This document shows positions 36,055 to 45,191 of a stretch of DNA of 64,000 nucleotides, in pieces. Location of the stretch: the NCBI GenBank assembly GCA_947481985.1, contig CANKIK010000004.1, positions 1 to 64,000 of the forward strand, read 5' to 3'. Within the stretch, counting starts at the first letter, position 1. Each line of letters starts with the position of its first letter. The notes beneath the pieces were generated by a model, which was not told where the DNA came from, made no database searches, and was given only the letters and a program-made list of their open reading frames with translations. The DNA is from QWOP01 sp003669605 (GTDB lineage: Bacteria > Planctomycetota > Planctomycetia > Pirellulales > UBA1268). Both the position numbers and the translations under genes were made by a program.

Positions 36055-36822
36055 TCAGCCCCCGGCACGAACCTGCGGACGCTCCGACGGTGGGAGGCGG
36101 GGGGGAGCGGGGAGCCAGATCGTGACCTTCGTGCCGCGGCCTGGTGCGCTCTCGATGTCGATCGTACCGGCGTGGGCCTCGATGATCTTGCGGGTGGTCG
36201 GCAGGCCCAGGCCCGATCCCCCTTGCTTCGTCGTGTAGAAGGCGCGGAACACCTTTGCGAGCGTCTCCTCGGACATCCCCGGACCGGTGTCGATCATCTC
36301 GAGGACCACCCCCAGTCCGGCGGAACGAGTGCGGACCACGAGTTGTCCCCCCCCCTCCATCGCCTGAACAGAGTTGATCAGCAGGTTGAGGACGGCCGAA
36401 CGGAATGTCTCCCGGTCGAGACGGACCTTCGGCAACTCCGGATCGAGATACCGCACCAACTCAACCCCGGCCTCCTGGGCTCGCGGCGCGAAGAAATCGA
36501 GCAACTGCTCGATCTCGGCGTTGAGGCTCCCCGGCTCAAGAGTCAGCGATTCCTGGCGGGCGAAGTCGAGGAAGTCGCCGAGCAACTTCTGCAACCGGTC
36601 GCACTCCTGACGGACAACTTCAATCTTGGCCTTAGCCCGTCGGTCCCGCTGTTTGGTGGGGGAATCGGGATCGGTGTTCTCGAAGTCCTCCGCCAGCAAC
36701 TCCATGTTGAGACGGATGGTGGACAGGGGATTGCGGATCTCATGGGCCAGAGTGCCCACGAGTGCCGCGAACTCGGCATACGTCTCGGCCCGTAGACGGC
36801 CCGACTCCTCGAACGACGACAT
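36055..36822 (-). CDS. Cytoplasmic histidine kinase (NtrB-like)
   Basis: A 255-residue soluble kinase with no membrane segment. The H box is LAHEIRNPLS with H27. The ATPase domain has the N box (NLLINSVQAM), G1 (DTGPGMS), a F box FRAFYTTK and G2 (GGSGLGLPTT). There is no PAS or other sensor domain, so the signal probably comes from a partner protein or metabolite. ATG at 36822 follows GGGAG. The regulator gene follows at 49 bases; pnp lies upstream behind a strong hairpin. Confidence 0.9.
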   Translation of the reverse strand: MSSFEESGRLRAETYAEFAALVGTLAHEIRNPLSTIRLNMELLAEDFENTDPDSPTKQRDRRAKAKIEVVRQECDRLQKLLGDFLDFARQESLTLEPGSLNAEIEQLLDFFAPRAQEAGVELVRYLDPELPKVRLDRETFRSAVLNLLINSVQAMEGGGQLVVRTRSAGLGVVLEMIDTGPGMSEETLAKVFRAFYTTKQGGSGLGLPTTRKIIEAHAGTIDIESAPGRGTKVTIWLPAPPRLPPSERPQVRAGG

Positions 36823-36864
36823 GGCCACTCCCGGCCGCTGGAATACATCCCCGATCCCCGCCCG

Positions 36865-36892
36865 GTGCCCGGGGGCCGAAGCCCCCGGGCAC
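36865..36892. terminator. Strong hairpin after pnp
   Basis: GTGCCCGGGGGC at 36865-36876 is perfectly complementary to 36881-36892 across the loop CGAA, a 12-bp stem. It lies 11 bases after the pnp stop (minus strand) and 43 bases before the kinase start. No T-run follows, so transcription may only be partly terminated, or the stem may protect the pnp mRNA 3' end. Confidence 0.5.
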
Positions 36893-36902
36893 GCACGAGT
36901 GG

Positions 36903-39041
36903 TCAGGAGGGGGTCTGTCCGCCGCCGTTCTCGGCCAATTCTCGCATTGCCACCTTGCGGCTGAGCTTAACGCGATCCTGGTCGTCAACTGCGATCACCT
37001 TCACCCGCATGATGTCGCCGACGCGGCAAACATCGGCAACGCTCGAGACATAGTCGTCGGAGAGTTCGCTGATGTGGCAGAGGCCGTCCTTACCAGGCAC
37101 CAATTCGACGAAGGCTCCGAAGTCCTTGATGCTCGTCACCTTGCCCTCGTAGATGCGACCGACCTGAATCGAGGCCGTGAGGGCCTCAACCTTGGCCATC
37201 GCCGCCATTGCCCCTTCGGCATCGTGGCTGGCCACGGTGACCGTACCGTCATCCTCGACCTCGATGCTGGCACCGGTCGATTCCTGGATGGCACGGATCG
37301 TCTTGCCGCCAGGACCGATGAGCAGACCGATCTTCTCGGGGTTGATCGTCGTCCGCAGGAGACGCGGAGCCCAGGGGGAGATTTCCGGACGCGGTCGACG
37401 GATGGTCGAGAGCATCGTGCGGAGAATCTCGAGACGGGCCTCACGGGATTGCGCGAGCGTGGCCTCAATGATCGCCGGGGAGATTCCTGCGATCTTGAGG
37501 TCGAGTTGGATGCCGGTGATACCGGCGGGTGTACCGGCGATCTTGAAATCCATGTCGCCGTAGTGATCCTCGTCCCCGATGATGTCGGTGAGCAACTTCC
37601 ATTCGTGCTCAGACTGCTTCACCAGTCCGACCGAGATCCCCGCCACTGGACTGGTGATCGGTACGCCTGCAGCCATCAGGCCGAGAGTCGCACCACACAC
37701 CGAGGCCATCGAACTCGAACCGTTCGATTCGAGAATGTCGGAAATCACCCGGATGGTGTAGGGGAAGGTGTCGGGATCGGGGAGCACCGGCTTCACGCTC
37801 CGTTCGGCGAGCGCCCCATGCCCGATCTCGCGGCGGCCTGGACCACGGATGGGCCGGACCTCTCCAACGGAGAACGATGGGAAGTAGTAATCGAGCATGA
37901 ACTTCTTGGAGTATTCGTCGAGCAGGCCGTCGACCCGCTGCTCGTCCTTGCCGGTACCAAGCGTGACGGTGATCAGGGCCTGGGTCTCACCGCGCTGGAA
38001 CATCGCCGATCCGTGGACACGCGGCAGGAGGTCGACCTCACAAGCGATTGCACGGAGCGTGGTGTAGTCACGACCATCCGGACGCTTTCCCTCGAAGATC
38101 AAATCGCGGACAGCCCGCTCTTCCAACGCGTGCCAGACATGGTTGAAGTCTGCGTCACTGACACCGCCGGCGTCACCAGCCTTGGCCATGGCGGCCGGTT
38201 CGAGCGGAGCAATCACCGCCTTGGCCTTCTCCTTCAGCGCTTTGACGGCCTGTCCACGGTCGTGCTTCACAGGCAACGCCTTGGCAGCCTTGAGGTCGAC
38301 AAGGTAGCCATGAGTCAACCGCTCGCGGAGGTTCGAGTAGTCAGCGAGGACATATTCCTTCTTCGGCTTGCCGGCCAGACGCACCAGTTCGTGCTGCATG
38401 GCGCACAACTCACGGATGATCCGATGGGCCTCGTTGATCGCCTCGAGCATCCGGGCCTCGGGCATCTCACGGGCAAAACCTTCGATCATCAGCACTGCCG
38501 TCTCGCTGCCGGAGACGATTAAGTCGAGGTCGCTTTCCTCAAGTTGGTCCTGAGTTGGGAAAGGAACGAACACGCCGTTGACATGCGCCAAGCGGACGCT
38601 TCCCAACGGGCCCTGAAAGGGCAACGGCGAGATGCACAGCGCCGCTGAGGCACCGTTCATGGCAAGGACGTCGCCATCGTTCTGCTTGTCGCTGGAGAGC
38701 ACCGAGGCCTGAATCTGGACCTCATCAAAGAATCCATCCGGAAATAAGGGCCGGATGGGGCGATCCATGAGACGACTGGTAAGCGTCTCCTTCATCGTCG
38801 GACGCCCCTCGCGCTTGAGGAATCCACCGGGAAACTTTCCGGCAGCGGCAGCCCGTTCGCGGTAGTCACAAGTCAGGGGAAAAAAGTCGATCCCCAGCCG
38901 CGGCGCGCCAGTGGCAGCCGCAACGATCACGGTGGTGTCGACGTACTTCACCAGCACAGCCCCAGCCGCCTGCTTGGCCAACTGGCCGGTTTCCATCGAA
39001 AGCGTGTGATCACCGATCTTCCGTTCAACAACTGTTTTCAT
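36903..39041 (-). CDS. pnp: Polyribonucleotide nucleotidyltransferase
   Basis: A 712-residue PNPase, a phosphorolytic 3'-5' exoribonuclease of the RNA degradosome. It has two RNase PH domains (PLTCDYRERAAAAGKFPGGF; GRREIGHGALAERSV), a KH domain (KIGLLIGPGGKTIRAI) and an S1 domain (YEGKVTSIKDFGAFVEL), ending in a short Gly-rich tail. ATG at 39041 is preceded by a GGAAG purine tract. rpsO lies upstream, the usual rpsO-pnp order, but with a 468-base gap that has hairpins. Confidence 0.97.
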   Translation of the reverse strand: MKTVVERKIGDHTLSMETGQLAKQAAGAVLVKYVDTTVIVAAATGAPRLGIDFFPLTCDYRERAAAAGKFPGGFLKREGRPTMKETLTSRLMDRPIRPLFPDGFFDEVQIQASVLSSDKQNDGDVLAMNGASAALCISPLPFQGPLGSVRLAHVNGVFVPFPTQDQLEESDLDLIVSGSETAVLMIEGFAREMPEARMLEAINEAHRIIRELCAMQHELVRLAGKPKKEYVLADYSNLRERLTHGYLVDLKAAKALPVKHDRGQAVKALKEKAKAVIAPLEPAAMAKAGDAGGVSDADFNHVWHALEERAVRDLIFEGKRPDGRDYTTLRAIACEVDLLPRVHGSAMFQRGETQALITVTLGTGKDEQRVDGLLDEYSKKFMLDYYFPSFSVGEVRPIRGPGRREIGHGALAERSVKPVLPDPDTFPYTIRVISDILESNGSSSMASVCGATLGLMAAGVPITSPVAGISVGLVKQSEHEWKLLTDIIGDEDHYGDMDFKIAGTPAGITGIQLDLKIAGISPAIIEATLAQSREARLEILRTMLSTIRRPRPEISPWAPRLLRTTINPEKIGLLIGPGGKTIRAIQESTGASIEVEDDGTVTVASHDAEGAMAAMAKVEALTASIQVGRIYEGKVTSIKDFGAFVELVPGKDGLCHISELSDDYVSSVADVCRVGDIMRVKVIAVDDQDRVKLSRKVAMRELAENGGGQTPS

Positions 39042-39509
39042 GATTTTTACTTCTTCCTTCCCTTCCCAGCCGCAGGCCCTGTGCCCGCAGCCGTTACCCG
39101 AGGTGCAATCGGCCATCACGGCCACACCCCGAAACCGAACCCAGGCGTTGATGGTCCGAAATCCGGAAACGCTCCAGACCTCAAGGACCCCGCCCCCAAT
39201 TGGCCGTATCTACTGACCACAAACCAACCCTGGCAGGATAGCGATTTTCACCGCTGCCGATGGCCAGGAAGGGGAATGCAATCCCCCAAAAAACCGCAAC
39301 TCCCTCGCATCGAAACCCAGCGGAGAGGATTCTGTCTCAAAAAACAAAGACAGAACCGACCTCTACAGAGCCCCTCGGCGCGGGCCAGCGGGGCGAGGGG
39401 CAGCCGATTTTGGCCTACCCCGCTCTATCCCTTGCCGCTTAAGACCGCCCTCGCATGATCAAGCGAGCAAGCGAGACTGAGGCGCGACTTTCCGCGGCAA
39501 ATCAGGCCA
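39042..39509. other. Long rpsO-pnp intergenic region with hairpins
   Basis: A 468-base region between rpsO and pnp, unusually long for this pair. It contains GCCCCTCG at 39370-39377 paired with CGAGGGGC at 39394-39401, and TCTGTC at 39331-39336 paired with GACAGA at 39349-39354 around a T-rich (minus strand) loop. No gene is evident. RNase III processing and PNPase autoregulation are known for this position in E. coli; whether these hairpins serve that role is not shown. Confidence 0.5.
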
Positions 39510-39779
39510 CTACTTACGAATCTCTAAACGCTTGATGATGTCGAGGTACCGCTGCGGCGCGACACGCTTGAGATAGTCGAGCAGGCGACGACGACGACTG
39601 ACCATCATGAGCAGCCCGCGGCGGCTCGCGTAGTCCTTCGAGTGCTTTTTGAAATGGCCGGTGAGGTGCGAGATCCGCCCAGAAAGCAGGGCGATCTGAA
39701 TCTCTGCCGACCCGGTGTCGGCAGTCCCTCGCCGATAAGCACCGATCAGTTCTGTCTTTCGTTCTTTCGTGAGCGACAT
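39510..39779 (-). CDS. rpsO: 30S ribosomal protein uS15
   Basis: An 89-residue uS15 protein that binds 16S rRNA in the platform. The family sequence is clear: KTELIGAYRRGTADTGSAEI, a GHFKKHSKDYASRRGLL stretch that contacts rRNA, and VSRRRRLLDYLK. ATG at 39779 is chosen; the frame extends upstream to 39887 without homology. Length is standard. It leads the rpsO-pnp pair. Confidence 0.96.
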   Translation of the reverse strand: MSLTKERKTELIGAYRRGTADTGSAEIQIALLSGRISHLTGHFKKHSKDYASRRGLLMMVSRRRRLLDYLKRVAPQRYLDIIKRLEIRK

Positions 39780-40094
39780 CAGCCGAAATTCGCCCTGATC
39801 TGGGCGACCTGTGAGTTGACAGGCAGGCCGTGCACGGCATTTCGAGGATGCACGTTGCATCCCCACTCCATTGCCACCGGCACGCATACCACAAGAGCCT
39901 TGCCCCGTCAGAGAGAGTGCCCCTCTGACAGAACCAAACGGATACTGTATCGAATCTCAAGGAACAAAAAAGTCTATCGGCGTGGGGCCGGATTGCAACA
40001 GCAGGCTGCTGCCCCCCCATTCCGCGGCCGTCCGGCCCCGGAACCCTCCTCCCCAGAGGAATCGGGCTCCTTTGCAGCCCAGACAGTCTGGGCC
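39780..40094. other. Region between the desaturase and rpsO with a leader hairpin
   Basis: 315 bases separate the desaturase stop from the rpsO start (both minus strand). A hairpin GTCAGAG at 39907-39913 pairs with CTCTGAC at 39923-39929. It could end the desaturase transcript or form part of the rpsO leader, where S15 often regulates its own synthesis. I could not choose between these. Confidence 0.4.
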
Positions 40095-41168
40095 TCACCC
40101 CAGACCTCCTGCCGGACGGGGTTCACCCACCCCATTTTTCCGCCCACCCTTGGGGGTCTTGACGACGTTCCACGCCAGCCCCAGTTTCTCCATCGCGAGA
40201 ATCGCCCAGTAGGTGGTGTCAACCTCCCACCACATGTGACCGTGCTTGGCCATCCGCTGGAAGGCGTGGTGGTTGTTGTGCCACCCCTCGCCGAACGCAA
40301 GCAGGCCAACCCACCACAGGTTGCGAGAATTGTCGGTCGTTTCGTAGTTGCGATAACCCCAGATGTGGGTTGCGGAATTGACAAACCAGGTGACATGGAA
40401 CACGTACACCATCCGCACCGCCAACCCCCACACCAACCAGGAGATCCCGGTCCGCCAGTCGTACATGGCGTGTCCCCCAAAGAGCAGGGCCCCACCGATG
40501 AGGAAGTGCCAGAGGAGGAACGTCTGGTGAAGGAAGCGGATGCCGTTGTCCTTATAGAGATCAGGCGCCCAGCGACGGCAGTGGGCATCCAAGGCGTCTG
40601 GATCACGCCGCGGGAACATCCAGACAATGTGGCTCCAAAGCGCGCCCTCATTGGGAGTGTGCGGATCCCCTTCCTGGTCGCTGAAGGCGTGGTGCTTGCG
40701 GTGATTGGCGACCCAACTCAGCGCTGTTCCTTCACCGGAAACCCCTCCCATCCAGGCATAGAACAACTTGACCGGACGGGAGCAGGAAAAACTGCCGTGC
40801 GTCAGGAGGCGGTGATAGCCCAGGCAGACCCCCAAACTCCCGGTGATCCAGCAGAGCACCAGACAGATCGCCAATCCCGACCAGGTGAAGTAGAAGGGGG
40901 CCGCCAGTGCCGTCAGATGGACAGCACCAATCCACAGCACGACCGGCCAATCGAGATCGGTCCAGTGCTGGCCGGGAGGCAGCGTGCTCAGATCGGCGCC
41001 AGCGATCGAGCTCGGATCGGTTTGGGGCCCGTCGATCGCGGAGCGCCCCAGGTCGAATTCGCTCGATGTGACATCGACATCTGGCAGGGCAGCACGGTGC
41101 TTCGGCCGCTTGGCCGTCGCGGTGCCGCCGGCCTCGACATGCCGTGGATCGCGTGACTTGGACTTCAT
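40095..41168 (-). CDS. Acyl-CoA/acyl-lipid delta-9-type fatty acid desaturase
   Basis: A 357-residue membrane di-iron desaturase. The three histidine boxes are HRLLTH, HRKHH and HNNHH, with several hydrophobic segments between them (VVLWIGAVHLTALAAPFY; LAICLVLCWITGSLG; FLIGGALLFGG; LVWGLAVRMVYVF). It introduces a double bond into acyl chains. The first ~65 residues are hydrophilic and variable. ATG at 41168. It lies alone, with a 300-base region upstream before the AsmA-like gene. Confidence 0.93.
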   Translation of the reverse strand: MKSKSRDPRHVEAGGTATAKRPKHRAALPDVDVTSSEFDLGRSAIDGPQTDPSSIAGADLSTLPPGQHWTDLDWPVVLWIGAVHLTALAAPFYFTWSGLAICLVLCWITGSLGVCLGYHRLLTHGSFSCSRPVKLFYAWMGGVSGEGTALSWVANHRKHHAFSDQEGDPHTPNEGALWSHIVWMFPRRDPDALDAHCRRWAPDLYKDNGIRFLHQTFLLWHFLIGGALLFGGHAMYDWRTGISWLVWGLAVRMVYVFHVTWFVNSATHIWGYRNYETTDNSRNLWWVGLLAFGEGWHNNHHAFQRMAKHGHMWWEVDTTYWAILAMEKLGLAWNVVKTPKGGRKNGVGEPRPAGGLG

Positions 41169-41468
41169 GTTTGGTCCTGGCTTCTCGGTTGAGCCACTCG
41201 CACTGGAGCGGTTTTTTGGGGGGGGCAGATTTTTGAGCCGGACACTGGCCGTTGCCGAGCCGGACGCTCGCGCCGATCAATCCAGCCGGGCGTCCAAAAA
41301 GGCGTTCAAGAGGCCGGCTCCGCGGGTTGCAAGCGGGATCGGAATCCCGTCGCGTCTCTCGATCCAATACTGTGACAAATTTGCCCTCCCATGCCAGCCT
41401 CTGCCGGTCAGTGAGGGGTCGATTCGTTGTCAATAATGCGTCAAATCACCGAAAATCGACCGGCGATG
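41169..41468. other. Desaturase upstream region
   Basis: A 300-base stretch between the AsmA-like gene's stop and the desaturase start. On the minus strand TTGACG (41439-41444) and TTGACA (41428-41433) lie about 260-275 bases upstream and resemble -35 elements, but no good -10 follows either. A G/T-rich tract occurs near 41210-41230. No gene is seen. Confidence 0.4.
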
Positions 41469-42833
41469 TCAACGTTTGGGCGTGCGACCGGCCTCAACAG
41501 GCCCCGGGGCCTGTGTGGTCTGAAGATCTCCCGACATGCCATCCGCACCGGGGAGAGGCATTGGAAGAACCGATAGCAGCCAGCCTGTCAGGGCGGTTGC
41601 CGGCACTGCCGGTCCCCCGCCGGGCGAGAGGAGCCAGGCAATCCGGTCGATGGGAATCGCCGTCACCGGCGCCGACAGGAGCGGCGCACCATCGGAGACG
41701 AGGATCGCTCCCCCGAATTCTGTCAGGGGAGTGATCCGCAGGCCGGCGGCCCCCACTTCGATACCACAGGCCAGTCGATCAAAACCGCAGGCAGCGGCAG
41801 GGGACAAGACACGCCACGCTGGGCCCGGCCTGCACCCCAGAAGGGTGACCAACGACTCCACCGTCGCCTGACTGAGCGAGCCTTTGTCGACGGCAATCTC
41901 GGCCCGGCATCCGGCCAAGCGACCGCCGAGCAGATCGAGCCTGCGGATCGTCAGCCGCGCCGTGCCGCTGGCTTTGACTGGCATTCCGGCCGTGCAACGA
42001 GCCAGATCGAATGCCGTGATCTCGCCGGCCATCATCCCGCTCCACCCATCGGCAGCATGGCGGCAGTCGATCCGGGCACGGAGCGCGGCACCGTCCCCTC
42101 CCGCAGTCGCGATCACAGGCCACTCCAGCACCTTTGCCACCACAGCCAACGGCACTGGATTCGACCATTCCCCACTGACTTCGAAGCCGGGAGGCATTCT
42201 GTCGGGGCCGCCGGCAGCACGGAAGAGAACGCGGAGTTCGTCGCCGCTCTCCGGCTCAGTCCGCAGCCTGATTGCCCGCGTGCCGTCGGCGGCCACGCAT
42301 TCGGCGCGGATCCCGCCGGCAGGCGTGCTGCCACGCGGAACAATCCCGGCAGCGCCGCTCAAGCCGTCACCCACCGGGGGATCTCCCGGCTGACCGCCGG
42401 CAAGCAAGGTGAGGCTAGCGATGTCAACAATGCAGTCGGAGGCAAATCGCTGCGGCTGTGCCAGCCAGTCGCCCGCCAACTGGGCACACAGTCCCGCCCC
42501 CTCTGGCGTGCAAAAAAACGACGGGACGCGAATTCTGATTTCACCAGCGGCAGATTCGATTTCGAGGGACTCGACCGCCAGCCGTGCCTCTCCGGCGGTA
42601 TCGCGGATCACCAGGTCGGAGAGTCGGATTGTGCCGGGACGGACATGGTCGATCCGACCGATCTCCAGCGGTACCCCCAGCACCGCCTCCCACTCCCGGC
42701 GGAGGGAGTCGCGGTGACCGGAGGAGTGCCACCATCCCGCCCAAGCCGCCAGCACCGCGCAGGGAGCCACGCAGACCGCGAGGAACAGTGCGCGGACGGT
42801 GCGGCGGCGGGCGGCGTGCTGCGGGACGAACAT
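41469..42833 (-). CDS. AsmA-like envelope protein of unknown function
   Basis: A 454-residue protein with one N-terminal membrane anchor (residues 15-35, ALFLAVCVAPCAVLAAWAGWW). After it, a long beta-rich region contains features reminiscent of AsmA or translocation/assembly proteins: LGVPLEIGRIDHVRPGTIRL, LESLEIESAAGEI and repeated short hydrophobic/polar strands. No catalytic motif was recognised. The C-terminus is Pro/Gly-rich. It precedes the desaturase and lies 65 bases downstream of aroC on the same strand. The family call is weak and the function is unknown. Confidence 0.6.
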   Translation of the reverse strand: MFVPQHAARRRTVRALFLAVCVAPCAVLAAWAGWWHSSGHRDSLRREWEAVLGVPLEIGRIDHVRPGTIRLSDLVIRDTAGEARLAVESLEIESAAGEIRIRVPSFFCTPEGAGLCAQLAGDWLAQPQRFASDCIVDIASLTLLAGGQPGDPPVGDGLSGAAGIVPRGSTPAGGIRAECVAADGTRAIRLRTEPESGDELRVLFRAAGGPDRMPPGFEVSGEWSNPVPLAVVAKVLEWPVIATAGGDGAALRARIDCRHAADGWSGMMAGEITAFDLARCTAGMPVKASGTARLTIRRLDLLGGRLAGCRAEIAVDKGSLSQATVESLVTLLGCRPGPAWRVLSPAAACGFDRLACGIEVGAAGLRITPLTEFGGAILVSDGAPLLSAPVTAIPIDRIAWLLSPGGGPAVPATALTGWLLSVLPMPLPGADGMSGDLQTTQAPGPVEAGRTPKR

Positions 42834-42898
42834 CCCTGTTCCTCTGCAAATCGCCCCGGGGCACGGCGGGACATCCTGTCCTGCCCGGTCCGGGGCCG

Positions 42899-44038
42899 CT
42901 ACTTGCTCCGGGCCAGATCGTGGTACAGCTTCCAGCGGGCGCGCATCTCCTCGATGGAGTCACCGCCGAACTTGTCGACCAGTGCCACTGCCACCTCGAA
43001 GGCCACCACGTGCTCAACGATCACCGCTGCGGCACTGACGGCACAGACGTCGCTGCGCTCGTAGGCGGCCTCCTCGGCCTGTTTCGTCCGCAGGTTGACA
43101 CTCTCCAGCGGCTTGCGGAGCGTGCTGATCGGCTTCATCGCCGCCCGCACCACCAAGGGCTGACCGTTGGTCATGCCCGCCTCGAGTCCGCCAGCATTGT
43201 TGGTGGGACGGGTGAAGCCGAGGCTTGTCTCTCCCCGACGGTCAGCGTCGTAGTGGATCGGGTCATGGACCTGCGAGCCGCGACGCTTGGCCGCCTCGAA
43301 TCCCAGTCCGATTTCCACCCCCTTGATCGCCTGGACCGCCATCACGGCCTGGGCGAGGCGACCGTCGAGTTTGCGATCCCACTGGGCATGGGTGCCAAGC
43401 CCGATGGGGAGACCGTCAACACGCACCTCGACGACACCGCCGAGGGTGTCTCCCTCCTTGCCGACTCGATCGATGAGATCGGTGACCTCACCGTCGGCTT
43501 CCGGGTGGAGTGAATAGATCTCGCTTGAGTCGCGGATCGCCCGCAACTCCGCAAGCGTCCCCTGGCGCGGTCCAAGTTCGATGCCCCCGAGCGAACTGAC
43601 CCACCCCGCCACCTCGATGCCGAACTGGGAGAGCAATTGGCAAGCGAGTGCTCCGGCGGCGACTCGGGCGGCGGTCTCGCGGGCGCTGGCCCGTTCCAGC
43701 ACGGCTCTCACGCCGCCGAGGTGCTTGATGGCGCCAGCCAGATCAGCATGGCCAGGGCGAGGCCGATCGACGTCGTCGAGTTTCTCAAGTTTGGCATCGC
43801 GGTTCACCACTTCGAGGCCGAGCGGACTACCGAGGGTTGTGCCCCTCCACAGACCAGAGAGGAACCGCACCGAATCGGTCTCAATCCGCTGCCTTCCTCC
43901 CCGGCCGTACCCCCCCTGGCGACGGACCAGTTCGGCGTCGATAGCGGGGATGTCGACCTGCAGTCCGGCAGGGAAGCCGTCTACAAGGGCCAGTAAAGCG
44001 GGGCCGTGGGATTCGCCGGCGGTCCAGTAACGGAGCAT
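42899..44038 (-). CDS. aroC: Chorismate synthase
   Basis: A 379-residue chorismate synthase that uses reduced FMN to convert EPSP to chorismate. Signatures include TAGESHGPALLALVDGFP, RRQGGYGRGGRQRIETD, PRPGHADLAGA, ERASARETAARVAAGA, the FTRPTNNAGGLEAGMTNG loop and the MKPISTLRKPL sequence. ATG at 44038. It lies between the AsmA-like gene and purC, apart from aroDE-aroK. Confidence 0.97.
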   Translation of the reverse strand: MLRYWTAGESHGPALLALVDGFPAGLQVDIPAIDAELVRRQGGYGRGGRQRIETDSVRFLSGLWRGTTLGSPLGLEVVNRDAKLEKLDDVDRPRPGHADLAGAIKHLGGVRAVLERASARETAARVAAGALACQLLSQFGIEVAGWVSSLGGIELGPRQGTLAELRAIRDSSEIYSLHPEADGEVTDLIDRVGKEGDTLGGVVEVRVDGLPIGLGTHAQWDRKLDGRLAQAVMAVQAIKGVEIGLGFEAAKRRGSQVHDPIHYDADRRGETSLGFTRPTNNAGGLEAGMTNGQPLVVRAAMKPISTLRKPLESVNLRTKQAEEAAYERSDVCAVSAAAVIVEHVVAFEVAVALVDKFGGDSIEEMRARWKLYHDLARSK

Positions 44039-44146
44039 GGGGTGGGCAAACGCTGCGGTGAAGGGCGGGGGGGCCGAGGCCCGGTTGCCAATTCTAGTTT
44101 CGGCTCTGCAGCATCCCTAGGGCAGTGTTTCCCCTTCGCAGACCGC

Positions 44147-44166
44147 CGTTTTTTCAACGAAAAACG
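44147..44166. terminator. Candidate purC terminator
   Basis: CGTTTTT at 44147-44153 pairs with AAAAACG at 44160-44166 across a 6-base loop, 17-36 bases after the purC stop on the minus strand and upstream of aroC. The stem is A/T-rich and lacks a separate T-run, so it is a weak terminator candidate. Confidence 0.35.
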
Positions 44167-44182
44167 AGGGAAGAACGCCCTC

Positions 44183-45139
44183 TTAGCCGATTCCCTGGGG
44201 AACTGTGCCGGTGAGCATCCGACAGGCCTCGAGGTATTTCTCCCGAGTGCGGGCAACGACCTCGGCAGGGAGGGCTGGCGGGGGGCTGGCCTTGTCCCAG
44301 CCGCTCGATTCCAGCCAATCACGGACGAATTGTTTGTCGAACGAATCAGGAACACGCCCTCCGCCGACTGCCGCTGCGGGCCAGAACCGAGACGAATCGG
44401 GAGTCAGGACCTCGTCGACAAGGATCACGGTGCCGTCGGCGTCGTGCCCCCATTCAAACTTCGTGTCGGCAACGACGATCCCCACGGCGGCAGCGTGGGC
44501 TGCACCGCGGCGGAAGACGTCAAGGCTCTTCTGCCGCAGTTCCTCTGCCAGCTCGCTGCCGATCTGATCGGCCATCACAGCGAACGGGACATTCTCATCG
44601 TGGCCCGACTCGGCCTTGGTGGCGGGGGTGAAGATCGGTTCCGGCAGGGCGTCGCCGGCGGAGAGCCCGGCGGGCAGGTTCTCGCCGCAGACGGTGCCGC
44701 TGCGCCGGTACTCGGCCCAGCCGGAGCCGGCGAGCCTGCCGCGCACGACACACTCGAAAGGGATCACGCGGGCGGCGCGGACCAGCATCGAGCGGCCCCG
44801 GAGAGGTTCCAGATCGACGCCCGGGGGCAGGTTCATCTGGTCGACGTCGGTGCTGAGAAGGTGATGGGCAACGGGGTGTGGGCCTTGGGAGAGCCAGTGG
44901 AACCAAGACGCGGAGATGGCCGTGAGAACGCGCCCTTTGTCGGGGATGGGAGTGGGGAGAATCCAGTCGAAGGCGCTGATCCGGTCGGTGGAGACGATCA
45001 GCATCCTGCCATCGGTGGATGGGGTGCCATCGGGTCGATGGCCGTCCAAGCGGTAGCAGTCACGGACCTTGCCGCGGTGGAGGGAACCGAGGGGGAGATC
45101 GGTGCTGACGACGGCAGGGTGGGGGGGATGGGTGCTCAT
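44183..45139 (-). CDS. purC: Phosphoribosylaminoimidazole-succinocarboxamide synthase
   Basis: A 318-residue SAICAR synthase of purine synthesis, joining CAIR and aspartate with ATP. It is the longer, yeast-like type. Motifs include HRGKVRDCYRLDG, VSTDRISAFDWILPTPIPDKG, ARVIPFECVVRGRLAGSGW, KAESGHDENV, ADTKFEWGHD, VLVDEVLTPDSSRFWPA and DKQFVRDWLE. ATG at 45139. It is 52 bases downstream of dnaE2 on the same strand and may be read from the SOS cassette transcript. Confidence 0.96.
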   Translation of the reverse strand: MSTHPPHPAVVSTDLPLGSLHRGKVRDCYRLDGHRPDGTPSTDGRMLIVSTDRISAFDWILPTPIPDKGRVLTAISASWFHWLSQGPHPVAHHLLSTDVDQMNLPPGVDLEPLRGRSMLVRAARVIPFECVVRGRLAGSGWAEYRRSGTVCGENLPAGLSAGDALPEPIFTPATKAESGHDENVPFAVMADQIGSELAEELRQKSLDVFRRGAAHAAAVGIVVADTKFEWGHDADGTVILVDEVLTPDSSRFWPAAAVGGGRVPDSFDKQFVRDWLESSGWDKASPPPALPAEVVARTREKYLEACRMLTGTVPQGIG

Positions 45140-45191
45140 GGCGGATGTTGTAGCAGCGATCGCAGCGCCGTCAGAACGTCCTTCGCTGGTG

